Assembly (NCBI GenBank): GCA_036897485.1
Contig: JAYMTF010000464.1
Location: forward strand, 1 to 35,833
From: Pelargonium nanum
Taxonomy: Eukaryota; Streptophyta; Magnoliopsida; Geraniales; Geraniaceae
Direction: 5' to 3'
DNA length: 35,833 nucleotides
How positions within the stretch are numbered: the first letter of the stretch is position 1; every line of letters starts with the position of its first letter. A program made the position numbers and the translations under genes. Below the pieces are notes generated by a model. That model did not search any database, was not told the origin of the DNA, and was given only the letters and a program-made list of their open reading frames with translations. This document shows, piece after piece, positions 32,171-35,833 of the stretch.

Positions 32171-35100
32171 ATGGCGATGGCTCTGAATTTGGCCCAGTTA
32201 AAGTCCGTCTCCTTCTTGGACTCCACCTCCTTCCACCACCCCAAGCTTTCAGGTCACTTAACTCAATCAAAATTCACCTCTGCATTTTAAACCTTTTTCT
32301 CTTTCTTTTTCCCATGCTTGTGGAATTGGTACGGTACCTTTTCGTTTCAATGTTTTGAGTTCTGATTGTTGAGGATTTTGAGTTACTGTCATTTTCATGG
32401 GTTGGAAAACCGAATGATCTTCTGCAGATATTGCAATTAAGTTTTATCATTTTTTTTTATGCTATTCGGTCATGTTTAGCTTCAACTCCTCATTTAAGGA
32501 TCATCTAGTAGTTCACTAGTTCGGTGGTGTGAAATCTAGTTTAGAGAAAATAGACTAGGTAGGATCAGTTTCGATGTTTCAATTTGGTGCTTAACTTTCC
32601 TTATAAAATCCTATTTGAATGCAGTTTGATGTTTTGGATTCTACTTCTTATTAAATTTCAAATTACTGGATTTGTGATCTGTAGGTACATTCACATTGAA
32701 GAGGAAGGGTTTTGGAACAGCATCTGGGAGAAGAATCCAGTGTTCTGCTTCTGTACAGCCGCCGCCTCCAGCCTGGCCAGGACGAGCTGTTCCACAGCCT
32801 GGTCGCAAGACTTGGGATGGTCCAAAGCCCATCTCTATTGTTGGCTCTACTGGTTCCATTGGAACTCAGGTACAAATAAATAATGATTGATTTTGAAATA
32901 GTTTTATATATTTACTCAAAGCCACATCTGGATCCATTTGTTATCTGTTTCTAAACCAATAAATAAGAACTCATTTGAAAACACACCTGATTCATTCTAA
33001 GATTCTAAACTTGCAAAGGGGTAGATTTTTACTGTATTCAAAAGTCCACATTGACCTGGAGGTATGTCTTTTCTGCGTTCTCTTTGACTATCGCTAGTTG
33101 CTCGAATAAAAAATTGTCCTTTATTTAAGTGAACACTGAATATGTTGAGTTACTTTTGCCCTTCTACTTGCTGCTTACCACCAAATTTCATTGTATGCAG
33201 ACATTGGACATAGTGGCTGAGAATCCTGATAAAATAAGAGTTGTTGCTCTTGCAGCTGGTTCAAATATAACTCTTCTTGCTGATCAGGTAAACAGTTAGT
33301 TTCATGATTCCTATAGAACTGCAGCGATGTAGGTTTTATGCGTAGAAAACCCGTATGGAAAACTTTTTTCCTGAATCACTTCATCATCAACTCAATATTT
33401 ATGGCCTGCCCTGGAATACTCGTAGTCTAGTAACCTAGTTATAAATGAGTTCCTATAGGTTTTTGGCATTTATTATGTAATATATATACTATGTGATACT
33501 GATAAAAATGAATAAAGATGAACTATTAAGTTTGATTTTGATTCTTTGTGGCTCAATTGCCTTTGGTACTGTGTAGGTGAAGGCATTTAAACCACAACTA
33601 GTTGCGGTTAGAAATGAGTCATTAATTGATGAACTGAAAGAGGCTTTGGCTGATGTTGAACAAAAGCCTGAAATTATTCCTGGAGAGCAAGGAGTTATTG
33701 AGGTAACCTATTTTCTCAAATACATATTGAAGAAGAAAAAGCAGATAAATGTATTTATAATGTATTAGGCTTAAGAAAGCCATTCTAGTTTCTTGATATT
33801 TTCTTACAAATCATTTTCAGGTTGCTCGCCACCCAGATGCAGTTACTGTAGTTACAGGGATAGTAGGTTGTGCAGGGCTCAAGGTAAATACATGATATTT
33901 CTGTTGCATGTGTGCCTTATTATGCATTTCTCTTTGCACATTTTCATCCACAAAATCTAAAACCTCTGTTGCTAGAAAGACATGTTTTCTAATACCTATG
34001 TAATAACATAGACATGATTTCTTTATTGAATTTAAATTTAGACTTTATGCTGTAATTTGAAAAATTGAACACAATAGTCACCAACTTAAAGATATAGATA
34101 TCTAATAGTTTTGTAAATAAAATTTCTCAACTGTTAGTCTTTAATGTCTTTGTGTTTGTGTCATCGATTGACAGATATACATGAATGATGCACAAAGATC
34201 GCGAGATCAAGTACTTAAGGAACTTCTATAATATGCATGTTTGTCATGTACATTGATGTCTTTGAATATTCCTTTGGACAGTTGGAAGTTTATTCTTTGC
34301 TGGTATGTTTTATACTAAATAGTTCAACCACTGAACTGTTTGTTTGTAAAGGCCAATCAGCTGAAGTTAATTTTGGCAGAAACTTTACCAATTAGGTTAT
34401 CATAATTTCCTATTCACCAGGTTTATATGGTAAACATTAAGACAAATATGTAATATATTTTCAACTTGGATGAATTGAAAATAAAAGAAGGTTGGAGAGA
34501 TGGATATGTATATAAACACACAGCCATGCTTGTTGCAAACTGATTAAAAAATTTCTGCTGATAAACTGTCTGTTACTGATTTTTCTGGCATAGTCCTACA
34601 AGTTTTCATTGATTAAAATAATTTGAAGTTCTTACATGATAACAATTTCCTTGTTTTAGGGTCAGTTTAAAGGTTAGATAGTAGTGTGAATGTTGGGCAG
34701 CCAGGTTGCTAGTCCCAATTCCCATACTTATCAACTTATGTTGACAATTGCCTATCAAAAAAAGAAAAAGAAAAGAAAAAGAAAGAAGAAGCCACTTATA
34801 AAATTGACAAAATTATCAATCTAAGACTCTCCTATTTTCTCTTAGCCTACAGTTGCTGCAATAGAAGCTGGGATAGACATAGCTTTGGCCAACAAAGAGA
34901 CACTCATTGCTGGAGGTCCTTTTGTTCTTCCTCTTGCTCACAAACATAATGTAAAAATCCTTCCCGCAGATTCTGAACATTCTGCTATATTTCAGGTAAG
35001 TGAACATATACATTTTCATAACTATTCCAAGAACTCATGCATAGACATAGCTGTCAAGAACTTCCATCATATCTAATAATAAATTGATGAAATTTCATCA

Positions 35101-35802
35101 TTCTGCCCCCCAAATTCATCCCACTTCACTAGAGCAGAATCTTATAAGGGTTCTTTCTTCAGTGCATTCAGGGCCTTCCAGAGGGTGCACTTCGGCGCAT
35201 TATATTGACTGCATCCGGTGGTGCTTTCAGGTATGAAGTCACGGTCCAAGCTGATATTTATGCTAAAAGATTTTTTTTCCTATTAGGTTTTTGCCTGTGC
35301 TAAGCTGAAACCTATTTTGATCTTATATCCACCTGTGTATGAGCAGCAGATTAAATGCATCTAATATCTTTCATGGCGAATCTATTGTTCATCCGGTAGT
35401 TTACTCTATGTACTTTGGCATCTCACATAAAAATTTGTTCGCTTACTTTTACAGAGATTGGCCAGTAGAAAAATTGAAAGAAGTTAAAGTTGCTGATGCA
35501 TTGAAGCATCCTAACTGGAATATGGGGAAAAAGATCACTGTTGACTCTGCTACTCTATTTAATAAGGTTTCTTTCATTTGTTTACTGTACTTTATGTGTC
35601 TTGATCAATTTGTTTTTGTGATTGGACTCGAAAGCAACAAACCCTCCTTATCTTTTGCAGGGTCTAGAAGTCATTGAAGCCCATTATCTGTATGGAGCTG
35701 AATATGATGATATTGAGATTGTAATTCATCCACAGTCTATCATACATTCAATGGTGGAAACTCAGGTTTTTAGTTTTTACTTGTACATTGTCATGTCGTC
35801 TG

Positions 35803-35833
<31 letters not shown>
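32171..35833 (+). CDS. DXR: 1-deoxy-D-xylulose 5-phosphate reductoisomerase (5' part, 9 exons)
   Basis: Exons: 32171-32252, 32685-32869, 33201-33287, 33577-33702, 33821-33883, 34846-34995, 35163-35230, 35455-35566, 35661-35765. They encode 326 residues, and the rest (~150) lies beyond the right edge. DXR makes MEP from DXP with NADPH, the first committed step of the plastid isoprenoid (MEP) pathway. Residues 1-~50 are a Ser/basic chloroplast transit peptide (KRKGFG, IQCSASV), followed by the plant Pro-rich stretch [13 protein letters not shown]. The NADPH motif GSTGSIG is at 81-87. Metal/substrate residues lie in [12 protein letters not shown] (D223, E225) and [19 protein letters not shown] and [18 protein letters not shown] are conserved. 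A second ATG two codons downstream (32177) could also serve as start. All exon phases are consistent. Confidence 0.96.
35804..35833. repeat. (TTA)n microsatellite at the right edge
   Basis: Ten TTA units run to the last base of the window, inside DXR intron 9. The true length is unknown. Confidence 0.95.

Overview
The window is plant nuclear DNA, almost certainly from a eudicot. Coding exons are interrupted by short AT-rich introns with GT..AG borders, the intergenic DNA is AT-rich and holds plant-type SINE, MITE and LINE relics, and every recognisable protein is a plant family member. The species cannot be fixed from sequence alone. No bacterial, viral or CRISPR-like locus is visible.

Six protein genes were found, all on the + strand. 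(1) A CASP-like four-helix membrane protein (CASPL4A type), 767-3605, 3 exons. (2) An HT1-like Raf-type (group C MAPKKK) protein kinase, 9632-12932, 3 exons. (3) A kinesin-light-chain-related / CMU TPR protein, 15612-18327, 2 coding exons. (4) An R2R3-MYB of the GL1/WER/MYB23 type, 21572-22834, 3 exons. (5) Peroxin PEX14, 24697-31333, 12 exons. (6) The 5' two thirds of plastid DXR (MEP pathway), from 32171 past the right edge, 9 exons visible. I reconstructed exon borders by hand. All joins keep frame and give uninterrupted family-like proteins.

Region by region: 1-600 holds a 20-bp tandem repeat and a near-perfect palindrome. 3606-9000 is a transposon-rich spacer with a SINE-like unit, an intact hAT-type MITE with 8-bp target duplication, a 100-bp-spaced direct repeat and a probable LINE 3' end. 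12933-14960 is the kinase 3' flank and the KLCR promoter. 18328-21571 has a minus-strand SINE and a set of exon-like blocks upstream of the MYB. 22835-24696 has a minus-strand LINE 3' fragment. 31334-32170 is a short PEX14-DXR spacer.

The genes do not form one pathway. From memory of Arabidopsis locus numbers, the order matches two ancestral blocks: CASPL/PEX14/DXR (At5g628xx) and KLCR2/GL1 (At3g279xx). The most notable points are a near-perfect miR828 target site in the MYB, a roughly 94-residue tandem duplication in the PEX14 C-terminus, octapeptide repeats at the KLCR C-terminus, and the well-preserved hAT MITE. I did not find a clearly new biological system; these are the honest candidates.
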